DNA of 64,000 nt from Takakia lepidozioides (taxonomy: Eukaryota > Streptophyta > Takakiopsida > Takakiales > Takakiaceae). How positions within the stretch are numbered: position 1 is the stretch's first letter; every line of letters starts with the position of its first letter. The translations under genes and the position numbers were made by a program. This document shows, one piece after another, positions 54,332 to 64,000 of the stretch. The stretch is from positions 68,200,001-68,264,000 of the forward strand of contig CM060733.1 in assembly GCA_030704615.1 (NCBI GenBank), given 5' to 3'. The notes under the pieces were generated by a model. It did no database searches. It was not told the DNA's origin and saw nothing but the letters and a program-made list of their open reading frames with translations.

Positions 54332-55375
54332 ACGAGGGGTGGTGGTAGCTTAGTGGGTCTTATTGGGGGTGGCATAGGACTCATCATGGGGTGGAGACCT
54401 TGTGGTGGGAGTCGTGGGGAGTCTTGGGACTCATCACGGTCCAATGGGGCCGTGGTGGGTGGGCCAAGACTCATCGCGACTCATCACCGGGAATCGAGGG
54501 TCTTCGTGGTGGTTCGCCATAAAAGGATGTTGTTGTTTGTGGAACCCCGGCGGACAGTCACAGAAGTATATATAGGGAGTAGTAACCCCGAGAACGGTGC
54601 AAGCCTGTTGGTGACCAAAAGCTGGTGAGTGAGCGAGCGAGCGAGCCGGAAAGCGACCAATGAGTGGGGAGCTATTCCGGACTGCCATCTACCAAAGGGA
54701 ATTTCCACTAGGCCCAAATTGGTGGAGGGTCTGTTGGAGGAGCAAAGGGGGACCGTTATGTCCTGGTGAGCAGCCGAAGCTCCGAGTTGACCCGGCGGCC
54801 AGTTGGGGAGTTAGGCGCGCGCATCAAACCGAGTATCTATGACTTGAAGGGGAGCTTACCGAAGTGAGGTGCGCGACATTAAGTCATAGTTACTCGTTTC
54901 GATGCGTGCGCCTAACTTCCAAACTGGCCGCCGGGCCAACTCGGAGCTTCGGCTGCTCACCGGGGCATAACGGTCCCCCTTGCTCCTCCACGAGCCCTCA
55001 AACAAATCGGGCCTAGTGGAAATTCCCTTTGGTTGTTGGCAGTCCAGAATAGCTCCCCACACCTTGGTCGCTTTCCAGCTCGCACGCTTGTCCTCTAGCT
55101 TTTGGTCACCTAACGGGCTTGCACCGTTCTCAGGGTTACTACTCCCTATATATGCTTCTGTAGGTGTCCGCGGGGGTCTCACAAACAGCCAAGTCATTTT
55201 TCGGCAAACCACCACCAAGACCCTCGACTCCCTGTGACGAATCGCGGTGAGTTTTGGCCCACCCACCACGGCCCCGATGGACCTTAGTGAGCCCCAAGAC
55301 TCCCCACGACTCCCTCAGCCTCATGGTGAGTCCTATGCCACCCCCACTACGACTCCCTAAGCTACCACCCCCCCA
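54332..55375. repeat. Inverted repeat of about 1.04 kb (foldback) with a promoter-like TATA in each arm
   Basis: 54332-54868 matches the reverse complement of about 54872-55375 through the whole length with perhaps 10-15 percent differences. Landmarks: GGTGGTAGCTTAG at the outer ends, GGCATAGGACTCA, GGGGCCGTGGTGGGTGGGCC, TATATATAGGGAGTAGTAAC at 54567 (TATATAGGGAGTAGTAACCC on the minus strand near 55152), AGAACGGTGCAAGCC and GGGAATTTCCACTAGGCCC. The spacer is only a few bases. The TATA-plus-start context looks like an LTR promoter, so the arms may be two LTRs facing each other. Confidence 0.8.
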
Positions 55376-56890
55376 AAAAAAAAAAATCCATCATAAAAGA
55401 CTAGTTACAACAGACATCCGAGTCGAAATGGACATGACAATAATTGAGTGGTAACGGACAGATGTAAGATTGACTGCTCTGCGATTATTGCAGGAGCACC
55501 ACGTGGCGTATCCAGGCAGTCCGTCCGTGTGCCATATTCCATGTTGACTTTGACTTTTGAGTTCGGATGATTGACTTGACTCACCGGGAAAGGCAGCCAG
55601 ATGGACGCGGACGTGGCATCGCCACGACGAAGCACGTGGAATGCACCTGCTCGGCTGTGTGCAGACACGTTGCCGCACAGCCGAGGCGCCACGTGGTAGT
55701 CGGGCACATAACTCGCAATGCTAAATGCCGAGTAGCAAGTGCAACAAGGAAAGTCGGCACAACCACTGCTCCAAGAGCAGGCGCCGAATCCAGGTAGGCC
55801 ACATGTAGTGTATATGAGTACTACTTGTAGTAGAAAGATTGTTGTGCTTCTCCCTACACAGTAGCGGTTTTGCCAACTCCTTTGCCAGTATGCCAGTAGT
55901 TTGCACCAGACTAGGAAACCAATACAGAAAGCAGTTGTAGTGATTTATGTATGTTGTGCAAAGGACCTGCAGTCAGAACTTCTAGTGTATTTGTAGTGCT
56001 TTGCTTAACCACTGCAACATACAAACAGGCCACCCAGCAAGCAGACGGGAATCCAAACGTTGCAACCTCGTGGTGAATGCAGACACACGCAAGGGAAATT
56101 GAGAAGCCCTGGGGGTGGCCATAACTCGAATCGGAGGTGAACAAGATCACATACATGAAAAACAAAATGCAAACAACCGGGAAAGGAAAAGCCCTCACAC
56201 ATACACAAACAATGGGGAAATGCCATGACGACAAATCAGGACAATGCCATATCATACTCAGTCTGCCATCGTCAGGGCACACCTGCGTATGAAAAATACA
56301 AAAGGCCAACATACATGGATGCCGATGATTAATAAACGTGCTGAAAACAGCGTGCTGAAAACAGAACAGTGTCGCTGAAGCTAGGACCTTCTCCCTCAAT
56401 ATATCACTCTACATCAAATTACGTGCCTTCGCTGGCATCCTTAAGACATTTGGCATTCCTTTGGCCAAGAGCCCCCAGCTTTGATGATTCAGGATCCCCC
56501 TTCTTCTGACCAACAGCTTTTGCTTGTGTACCCCTGCTTTTCTGAAGGCAACAAGCCTCAGCACCCTCTTATGTCTTCAAACTAAATCTGGCTAAACAGG
56601 AATGAACCTCCGAAGGAATCAACGAGGAGGTTAGTTAGCATTATCTTCAGGGGATGTGACTCCAACAAACGCCATCTATTGCGTGAGAACTAAACAATTG
56701 CTTCACCGTTTCCACAAAGAAGCCATCCCTCTAACCGAATCGACAGTTCATAAATTCTAACAAACTACAGCCACTCAAACAGTGCCCCAAGGGTTGCAAC
56801 CAGTTAGCCTGCACAAAAGACCAGAGAACACTTCCTATAACACTGATCCCAATCCATGGAGTAGCATTTGACATCAAAATACTTTGTCGA
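55376..56890. other. Non-coding stretch
   Basis: No protein gene or structured RNA is supported. It begins with an A-rich tract (55373-55387) at the edge of the inverted repeat. Frames of up to 162 codons on the minus strand (56399-55911) have a biased Cys/Phe/Val composition and no recognised motif. Confidence 0.6.
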
Positions 56891-57070
56891 AACGAAGATT
56901 GAAAAGATGAAAAATTAGACACACAAGGGACTTACGTGCTTCCATCTATGAACTATTTGAGTGGAGGTGGGACAGAAGATTGAAAAGATGAAAAATTAGA
57001 CACATACACACAAACTTACGTGCTTCCATCTATGAACTATCTGAGTGCAGGTGGGACCGAAGATGAAGTA
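56890..57070. repeat. Tandem duplication of about 85 bp
   Basis: GAAGATTGAAAAGATGAAAA followed by ATTAGACACA and CTTACGTGCTTCCATCTATG occurs at 56895 and again at 56980. The copies differ by a few bases. Confidence 0.8.
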
Positions 57071-57383
57071 GGCAAAACACCATAGAGCCCAACACCGCAA
57101 GGGGGAAGTACCTGCAAGGGGAAGAAGCTTTTATTTACCCTGACTTAAGTTGGTGCCATCACTCTCTGTCTCTCAACAACAAATACCATGTTGAACAACC
57201 ACAGCCAAGGAAAAAGATACTACGAGGAATGTACCCCAAAGGTGAGAATACAGAGGCCCAAGAAGGATGTGCTGAAAAGAAAGGATATTGCACCATTGCT
57301 CACTTGTTCTAACCCAGCTTCAACAGCTTCATCTGCGAGAACAGCTCCAGACTCTTCACCACCCTGGCTAGGCCTGCCACACA

Positions 57384-57424
57384 ACCCCCACCCACCCCCA
57401 CCCCTATCCCCCCCCCCCCCCCAA
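57384..57424 (-). repeat. C-rich tract (G-rich on the minus strand)
   Basis: CCCACCCACCCCCACCCC-type runs end in about 15 consecutive C. The minus strand could form a G-quadruplex. No gene is attached to it. Confidence 0.7.
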
Positions 57425-60400
57425 CCACCCTCGCGAGTCCAGCACCTCCTAAACACCCTCTCCAACAGAATATGAAAAAGCATACAATAAGAGGATTCCC
57501 ATGGAGTCATTCTTGATTCGATAATATAACACTGTCATCTACAGCTGACATGTAGCTAGTACACCCAAGTAAACAAGAGGGCAGCAATTTGTCTTGGACC
57601 AGGCTCCACTACGGCTGCTGCAGCAAACAGCATGTTCTGTCCTGGTAGGCAAACCACAAGCCATTCAACTGCCTTCTTGAGTGACATGTATTCACGATAG
57701 GGCGTAAAGTGGAGCATTGGATAATGGTTAGGATGCTGCTTAACTGTGCAACTGCTGCCATGGTAAACCTATCAGAGTAACAGATGGATAGCCTTTTGCA
57801 GAATTGGTTATGCAAATGAGCATTCTTTTAATACCAATCAGCTCTCTACAACAACAAAGTGCTCATATTATAGCAACACTCCATTTACTAGACGACAAAG
57901 CAATCCAATTCACTCAGTCTTCCAGAGCAACCCTTTCTATGATTCAAATGAGCACACGAATGAGCACACATATAACAATGAAAAGATTGAGTAATCCAGT
58001 ATTCTGTAAGAAGGGAAACTGTCGACCACTCAACTTGCACATGCATGAATGTTGGGAAACATCTACACATAGATTATGAAAAAATGCGGGAAAAAATGTT
58101 CATAGTTTAGTTTTGCAAAGAGTACTCAACTGGCGAGTCAGTGATGTTTGTGTCACATTGCGACAGGTCATGCCCAAAGCCTGGGGAGAACATTCTGACG
58201 TTGTCATATTTCAAAATTACAGGAAACCCCTCATCCAAAAGAGGCCAGTGGGAATCGAACCCACACTAATAACATCAGGGCTGCCCAATTGCAGCCAGAG
58301 CCCCACCTGCATGCCAATCTGCCCCACAATCCCATCAAGCCAATGGTTATCCATAATATAGACCTGGGCCCTGGGTTTAACTTAACATAAAGACAGGTTT
58401 TAGTGACAGGAAGGTTCACAGACATCTGCCAGTCAGCTGCCTCCATTGTAGCAAACATTCTGGGGCCATTCCACAAGCAGCGAGCATATTGGCCAAAGGG
58501 TTGATGGGAAACTCATTTTCAAACAATAAGCCTGACTCAACACCTGTTCTTATCTGAGAGACCACTCTTTCCTAAAACTAAGCTCAACCAGACCAAACTG
58601 CCTAAATTTACTTGTAAGCAAGAACCATATTCAAACAGTAGGCCTGATTCAACACACCTGTTCTTATCTGAGAGACCACTTTTTCCTAAAACTAAGCTCA
58701 GCCACCAAACTGCCTAAATATACTATACTTGTAAGCAAGGAACTTGGTTCTTGATTTTTTTCTTTCTTCCACCCCTGTTGCAACAAAATTCTCGTCACTA
58801 CACAAAGCAGACAAACTGCAATGTAGTTCTTAATAAAGATCTGGTTTGCAACTACCTCATCCAACAACAGCGTTCCTCTGCTGGACATGGCTGCCCAAAT
58901 CAGAGAAGTGCATGGAGCTGGCGAAGGTTTAGCAGAGCTTCAGCTGGGAGAGGCACCCAGGCCACACCTCGATTTGCAGCATTTGGGATCAGAAAGAAAA
59001 GATCAAAGTTCATATACATTTCAAGCTTGATAAAGCTCACAATTAAAAAATTTGGACAGTCTCACAGGCAAGACATTATTCTGCGAAAATCTGGAAGCAC
59101 CTTTGCAAAGTTGAAGGGACAAGTAAATGAACGTAGAACCAAAATTCATCTCCCAAAGTCCCACTACCATCTCTCCATCTCAAAAAAAACACAATCCATT
59201 CTGTCGGTTCCCCTAACATGGCAAACGTACCTGTAGACATTGAAGCATGCATGGAATCATCACCAAGATGTGAGATAACCACACTAATACAAGCAATAAC
59301 AAAAGGTCCACAACATTCTAGCAGCTGCAGGTCTGTCAGTCATTGTCCACTCATACCTTCAGCAAATAGAGAGTCCACTTAGAAATGCCATGGCAAGGTA
59401 TTGGCAGGGCACAGCAGTGGCGAATTATTGGCTACAGACATTTCTCTCCTCAACCGCCTACTGTACATAGACAGATTCTGATCTTAACATAGTGCTAGAA
59501 GAGCAGAAAATCCTCCACATTTCCTACCTCCTTTTTCCAGCATTTCTCCACAAAGACAGCCTTCTCATGAAAAGCATGAGTTTCATTGGCTACCCTACCC
59601 ATCAGAGTTATCAACTTGCATGTGCTTTGTAGTACACCAGGAGTCCGTCATCATAATTTTTCCGACGAATCCAGAGGAAGATCTTACAGCTATCACCAGA
59701 GTCTTCGACAAAGAACACCCCAACAATACGATCCACTCACCCTTTCTCTTGAATTGTTACAGAAATGAGAGAATGTCCTCCCTGCGATTTTTCCTGCTGA
59801 CCATATCCCACAATGTAGACGACTGCCACAAGAGAGTTAACCCAACCCTTAGACTGGAAGAGAACAGAATTGACAAGCTGGGTAACACCTTAAGGAAGCC
59901 ACAATACTCACACAGAACTCGCAACACTTAACAACGATCAAATTATGAGTGTTTCTTCTTGAAAAACCAGTGCTCAACTTCTTTCAAAGAGATCTACTGC
60001 TAATCCCCTCATAGGAAAGAAAAACAAGATTCAACTACTTTCAGTCTGATACTTATTGCATTACTGTTGTCGAGTCCAAAGGAGCCACAAATGTTGAATT
60101 ACGTCACAACTCGTTCTGATACTGTCACATAGAGCACGAGAGACCAGGGCTTCATAACCAACTATCTAATCATGATTCTTGCATGATCTCAAAGAACAAC
60201 GCTTGTCCACACCGGATGGGTAGCAACTTATCAAAATTGATCCCACCTTTGCATTTCAGTAGGTCGCTGTCCACCCATGATGAATTACTCCAACAATCAA
60301 AGTCCATACCTAATGACTACCAAAAAAGGATCCAATTGCAAATGAGTTTGAAAAGGGATGAACTGACTCAAAAAGTTAGACATGAAAATTTTCAGGCCAA

Positions 60401-62784
60401 AATTTCATATTTGGACAATTGACAAGTTCACAGGACTGCATAGCATGCATAGCAGGCAATTTGTTGAAGTACTCAAGTGGATGTCATGGGATTAAAAATT
60501 ACTCCCTCACTGACATTCCCAGTCACATAAACTACCATCATCCAAACCATCCCCTGTAATAACAATTTCCATCGGGGTTGCCATGGTGTAGCAACTCACA
60601 AAGGTTGGAAACTTATCGCCTCTCAGCATTCTAACAGGTTTCACCTTTTCACATGTAGACGCCATCTATTCATGATGCCAGGTTACATACATACCATTCT
60701 AGATCACATACCCTCACATAACATAACTTGCACATAAAACATTTCCGGGCCACAAATCAGTACAAGAAATGATCACTGCCTGAAATAATGTCAAGGTGAA
60801 CAAAGCGATTAAACAAAACATTTACATGTCAACTCCATCTATTCACGGTTGCCAGGTTACATACATACCATTCTAGATCACATACCCTCACATAACATAA
60901 CTTGCACATAAAAGACTTCTGGGGCGTCAAGCCAGTACAGAAATGGTCACTAGCCGAAATAATCCGTCGAGGGGAATAAAGCGAATGTGGCTATGGAAGT
61001 TCAACAATCGGTGGGTTTGAGAAATGTAGTTATACAAAACAGAAACTTCAAAAATCTTGCAGACCCTTGATACACAGTCAATACAGAAGTCTTGCACAGC
61101 ACAACCGTAATATACCATTATCAAAAATATTTTATAATGATGTCTGTTGAAAACTGAATAGAACTCCCTGAAATGGAGTTGCATACATGCAGATGCTAAA
61201 CCATAACGTGTGCTGGGGAAAGAGGAGCACCATTGAGAGTGCATCAGCTCCCTACCAACTTCTATTACAGCAGCTCTGTTTTACCTACCCAAGGTAGTAC
61301 ACATGAATCAACTCGTAATTGAGAACTGATATACAGCTGAAAACTGCATCTGACTGAACATCTGCTTAACCTCCAGCTAGATGGCAAAGAATAACTGCAA
61401 ACTGACTGGAACAGGTTGCAAGCATTTCCAAAATGATGCCTAAAGGAGCTGCAAGACTAGAGAAACAGCCCTAGAAAACTCTCAAGGACATTGAGCCCAG
61501 ACATCAAATCCAAGCCACCTCACGTACAAATGTAGCCTTCCCTTTGTAAAGTGCAGCCAAAGAAACAGGTCATCAAACAGATTGACAAATCTCTGGATAC
61601 ATGGAAAATCAGGCTTTGGGAAATCCTCTTACAAGTCGCACAAGCAAATTGATGAAGAAGTAAAGAAAAGGCTACATCGATGATCAGTTGTGCTTCACGT
61701 CCAACAAAAATTCCATGGCCATAAAACAGGAACGATACCAGTTTTCAGACCAACAACAGGGCGTCCCCAGGTAAGACTGAGACACCCTCGAGGCTTGCTG
61801 ATAGAATGAACAACAGAGAAGGAAAATGGTAGAATCATGAAGACAACAGAGAGCTATGGCTTACGTGGCAGGCAGTGGGCCATAACACCCATGGGGTGAA
61901 TCAGACAGGGGCACCAGCAACAGGAAATGTCTGGAGCGCAAATACAACAATCCTGACCACGCAAGCCGCAGAGTATCAATCTAAACATCGAGTTTTCAGA
62001 ATAAGGACATCAAAGGCATTGGAGACATCACCAACCATTCGTGAACCCTGAACCAACGATTTGAGTGGAGCATTAGTATAAACCTCCCATCAAAACCGAC
62101 CTTTGGGTGAGTTCACTTACCAAGCTGTAGCCTAGGCGCCTTACTGATGAAGGCACGGGAGGAGGGAATTGGGCACTTTCTATAATGACTAGGGATGTGG
62201 CATTTGTCACCAAATATAGATGATGCTGATGATGGTGGCCTGGTGGCCTGCTCTAAGGTAGGCCAGTTGATCATGAGGAGACTTAACTTGCAGACATAAA
62301 CTCAGAAACATAAGTCACGAGTGCGTGTCAGCCTCGTGAATGACTGCCATCTCAAAATTTAAGAGGGTGCAAGTATTGGCAGCCACACCACACAGAGAAA
62401 ACACTAAGAACTGAAGAGAAGAGCATACAAAACCATGAGACTACCAATTCACGAGTAAATGAGGTACGAAACAACCAAAAGCAAACTTCAAAATCTCCAT
62501 CAGCATATAGCATAATCCATAACAGATGACACTTGCCATTCTGGAAGTCTGACATACATAAGAGAAACCTTTTAACACAACCTGTACACCTCCAGCAAAA
62601 GAAATGGGAAATAAGATCTTCCATTTCAGCAACAGGGGACAGGGAGTATGAATTGATTCAAGATGCTAAGAGGGACGGGAAAGAGACTGTTGGAAGGAAG
62701 CAAAATACAACCAGAGAGGCATCAAGGGAGAAGAACAAAACAATGATATTGGATGTAAGATTACGCTATAAAAGTGTTGATGCT
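57425..62784. other. Long stretch without supported protein gene; may be 3' region of the UBA2-like gene
   Basis: No frame here carries a recognisable domain, and base composition is even. Besides the features listed separately it holds two tandem duplications: about 117 bp at 58530-58740 (CTGTTCTTATCTGAGAGACC repeated) and about 180 bp at 60655-60985 (GGTTACATACATACCATTCT repeated). It lies downstream of the UBA2-like stop codon on the minus strand, so part of it may be 3' untranslated sequence. Confidence 0.5.
58242..58330 (-). ncRNA. tRNA-like sequence (decayed tRNA or SINE head)
   Basis: The minus strand ends with GTGGGTTCGATTCCCAC, a perfect T arm (5-bp stem, TTCGATT loop) and B box. 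About 50 bases upstream is TGGCATGCAGGTGG, similar to an A box. Between them GGCTGCAATTGGGCAGCC can form a stem where the anticodon arm should be, but the loop is not 7 bases with a clear anticodon, and no matching acceptor stem is seen. This favours a tRNA-derived element over a working tRNA. Confidence 0.4.
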
Positions 62785-62787
62785 CAC

Positions 62788-63378
62788 CTAGAGATTGTAG
62801 TAGGATGGCAAAGACGCAAGGGACCCAACAGTTGGAGCACGAGACGCAGAGGAACTTCCCAACTGTGGATTTTGGTATGTTGCATATGCATAGTGACCTC
62901 CTGCAGCTTGTAATGCTGCTGCCTGCTGGGATGCAACCGAATTCGTAGCTGGTGCGTACAAAGGAATCCCTCCCATTGTAGCATAACCTGTTGGCTGGCC
63001 AGTGAGCCCAGTTGGTTGTGTCCCATAAGGAGACACACCTAAATGAGTGCCATAGGTAGTCATACCTAAGGAGGTTTCCACTTGACCAACACCCTGTGTG
63101 AGAGGGGAATTGAAAGATCCATTGAGAGAGGGATTCAGGGAGTGCCCCAGAGAGGGGTTGAGAGAATGGTTCAGTGAATATGACTGGTTCAGGGAAGCAT
63201 TAAGACTGGTAAGGCCTTGGTTGTGGCTGGCAAGGCCAGAATGCAGGCCAGAGTTGAGACTTGGGGTGAGGGCTTGGTTCATTCCCTGGTTAAGAGGTAT
63301 ACCCGTGGTGATCAAGCCTGGGTTCATCGACCCATACTGGAGACCAGCCCCTGTTGGAACTGCAGACTGAGTGGCGAC
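62788..63378 (-). CDS. UBA2-like RNA-binding protein, last exon (low-complexity C-terminus)
   Basis: The exon begins at 63378 after an acceptor (CTACAG) with VATQSAVPTGAGLQYGS and is in phase 0 with the exon ending at 63839. It encodes a Gly/Asn/Leu/Ser-rich tail with imperfect repeats of N-x-S-L (SLNSGLHSGLASHNQGLTSL, SLNHSLNPSLGHSLNPSLN), then GMTTYGTHLGVSPYGTQPTG and YATMGGIPLYAPATNSV, and ends SLPSYYNL with TAG. Plant UBA2-type (UBP1-associated) hnRNP-like proteins have two RRMs and such a Gly/Tyr/Pro-rich tail, which typically drives protein interactions in nuclear speckles. The N-S-L repeats are unusually long. The tail alone would not identify the family; the next exon does. Confidence 0.75.
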   Translation of the reverse strand, partial: VATQSAVPTGAGLQYGSMNPGLITTGIPLNQGMNQALTPSLNSGLHSGLASHNQGLTSLNASLNQSYSLNHSLNPSLGHSLNPSLNGSFNSPLTQGVGQVETSLGMTTYGTHLGVSPYGTQPTGLTGQPTGYATMGGIPLYAPATNSVASQQAAALQAAGGHYAYATYQNPQLGSSSASRAPTVGSLASLPSYYNL

Positions 63379-63838
63379 CTGTAGTCACAGTTGCACAATA
63401 GGGCCTTAGAATAGTCCTCAGCAACAACTGACTGAACAAACCTTCAAATTTGTACAGCATGCATGCAATACTACGACAGCAACAGTGGATATTTCATCTA
63501 CACAGCATGATGGACACCTGTGAAGTGAGGTGCATTTCAACCCCCAACATGAATTCTCTCTACGAGTACTCAAGAACAACCCAAAGGAAAGTCCTCCAAC
63601 CATTATTCGTTATTGGTCTTATTAACTAACTCTGAAGTTAGTGACAAGAGTACACAAATCATAGGAAATTGATACACATTTTGTTAATATGCAAGCCAAA
63701 TTCATGATCTGGCTCATTGAGGTGAAATAGACAAAAGATCAATTCAAGACATACGAAAAGTGGTTGATCGTTCGAAAACAAACCTTGAAAAACTCATTAA
63801 TTTTATGTTTGACTTTTCTCAGGAAAATAAATATATAC

Positions 63839-64000
63839 CTGTGAGCCCAACCTGGACCCATCACTCTCTGTCCTCCCCTGTGTACCAGCCTGCTTCTGTT
63901 TTTGACCTTCCACTGCAAGTTTGCAATGCATCTGATGGCCGTCAACTGTTTTAATTGGCTCTTGCAATGCCCTTCTTGCGGACTCAACAGATTTGTAGAT
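63839..64000 (-). CDS. UBA2-like RNA-binding protein, exon with the end of an RRM, partial at window edge
   Basis: Read from 64000 the exon gives IYKSVESARRALQEPIKTVD then GHQMHCKLAVEGQKQKQ. This matches the end of the second RRM of plant UBA2 proteins (YK..E.A..AL.EP.K...GH...C.LA..G), in which the Glu-Pro after the helix and the Gly-His are characteristic. A Gly/Arg/Ser linker follows up to the donor at 63838 (GTATAT). The intron runs from 63838 to 63379. The rest of the gene lies right of the window. The product binds RNA in the nucleus; in Arabidopsis relatives act in stress and ABA signalling, which I cite only as family knowledge. Confidence 0.75.

Noticed and set aside
55911-56399. 162-codon minus-strand frame as a gene
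   Set aside because: No domain, biased Cys/Phe composition, and no conserved neighbour or splice support.

Overview
The window is nuclear DNA from a eukaryote. Plant-type Ty3/gypsy retrotransposons (a Tat/Ogre-like element with a TGGCGAC-type primer-binding site, and a chromodomain element), short GT-AG introns, and the end of a plant-type UBA2-like RNA-binding protein gene point to a streptophyte. A charophycean alga such as Chara is my inference from the very high repeat load; it is not proven by anything in the window.

Layout. 1-2130: broken pieces of a transposon-like protein on both strands. 2143-3300: direct repeats, each unit carrying short palindromes. 3308-23021: a composite retroelement. 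Its main body is a minus-strand Tat/Ogre-like element: 5' LTR 21949-23021, PBS 21929-21946, ORF1, gag, protease, RT, RNase H, integrase, a long extra ORF3 region (10161-5908), polypurine tract, 3' LTR 4822-5868. A plus-strand LTR plus leader (3308-4821) is fused head-on to the 3' LTR. The pol region appears twice (9990-14201 and 14702-19023) on either side of an exactly 500-base N gap. The second copy is full of indels and is probably an unmerged contig overlap. 23260-25160: a tandem array with a 53-bp period built on a near-palindrome.

25446-30615 is a multi-exon gene whose product has a ParB-like N-terminal domain and a C-terminal fold resembling beta-class DNA N6/N4-methyltransferases, with altered catalytic motifs. 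A second, divergent gene with the same architecture lies at about 38000-45990. Both carry frameshifts and in-frame stops, so they are either decaying paralogues or suffer from assembly indels. Between them sits a divergent pair of unrecognised paralogues (32035-32641 minus, 33018-33726 plus).

Two families of short inverted-arm motifs dominate the non-coding DNA. Family A (ACGGGAG-NN-CTCCCGT) occurs at 1-3300 and 34600-47140, including introns of the second gene. Family B (AAATGCGG-NN-CCGCATTT) occurs at 23260-32900, including introns of the first gene. In both, the arms are conserved and a 2-base centre varies. I consider this, with the paired ParB/methyltransferase-like genes, the most interesting signal here.

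47880-55375: fragments of a chromodomain gypsy element (one with a small internal inversion, one split by a LINE piece) and a 1-kb inverted repeat. 55376-62784: no supported protein gene, only tandem duplications and a tRNA-like sequence. 62785-64000: the last two exons of the UBA2-like gene, minus strand, continuing past the right edge.
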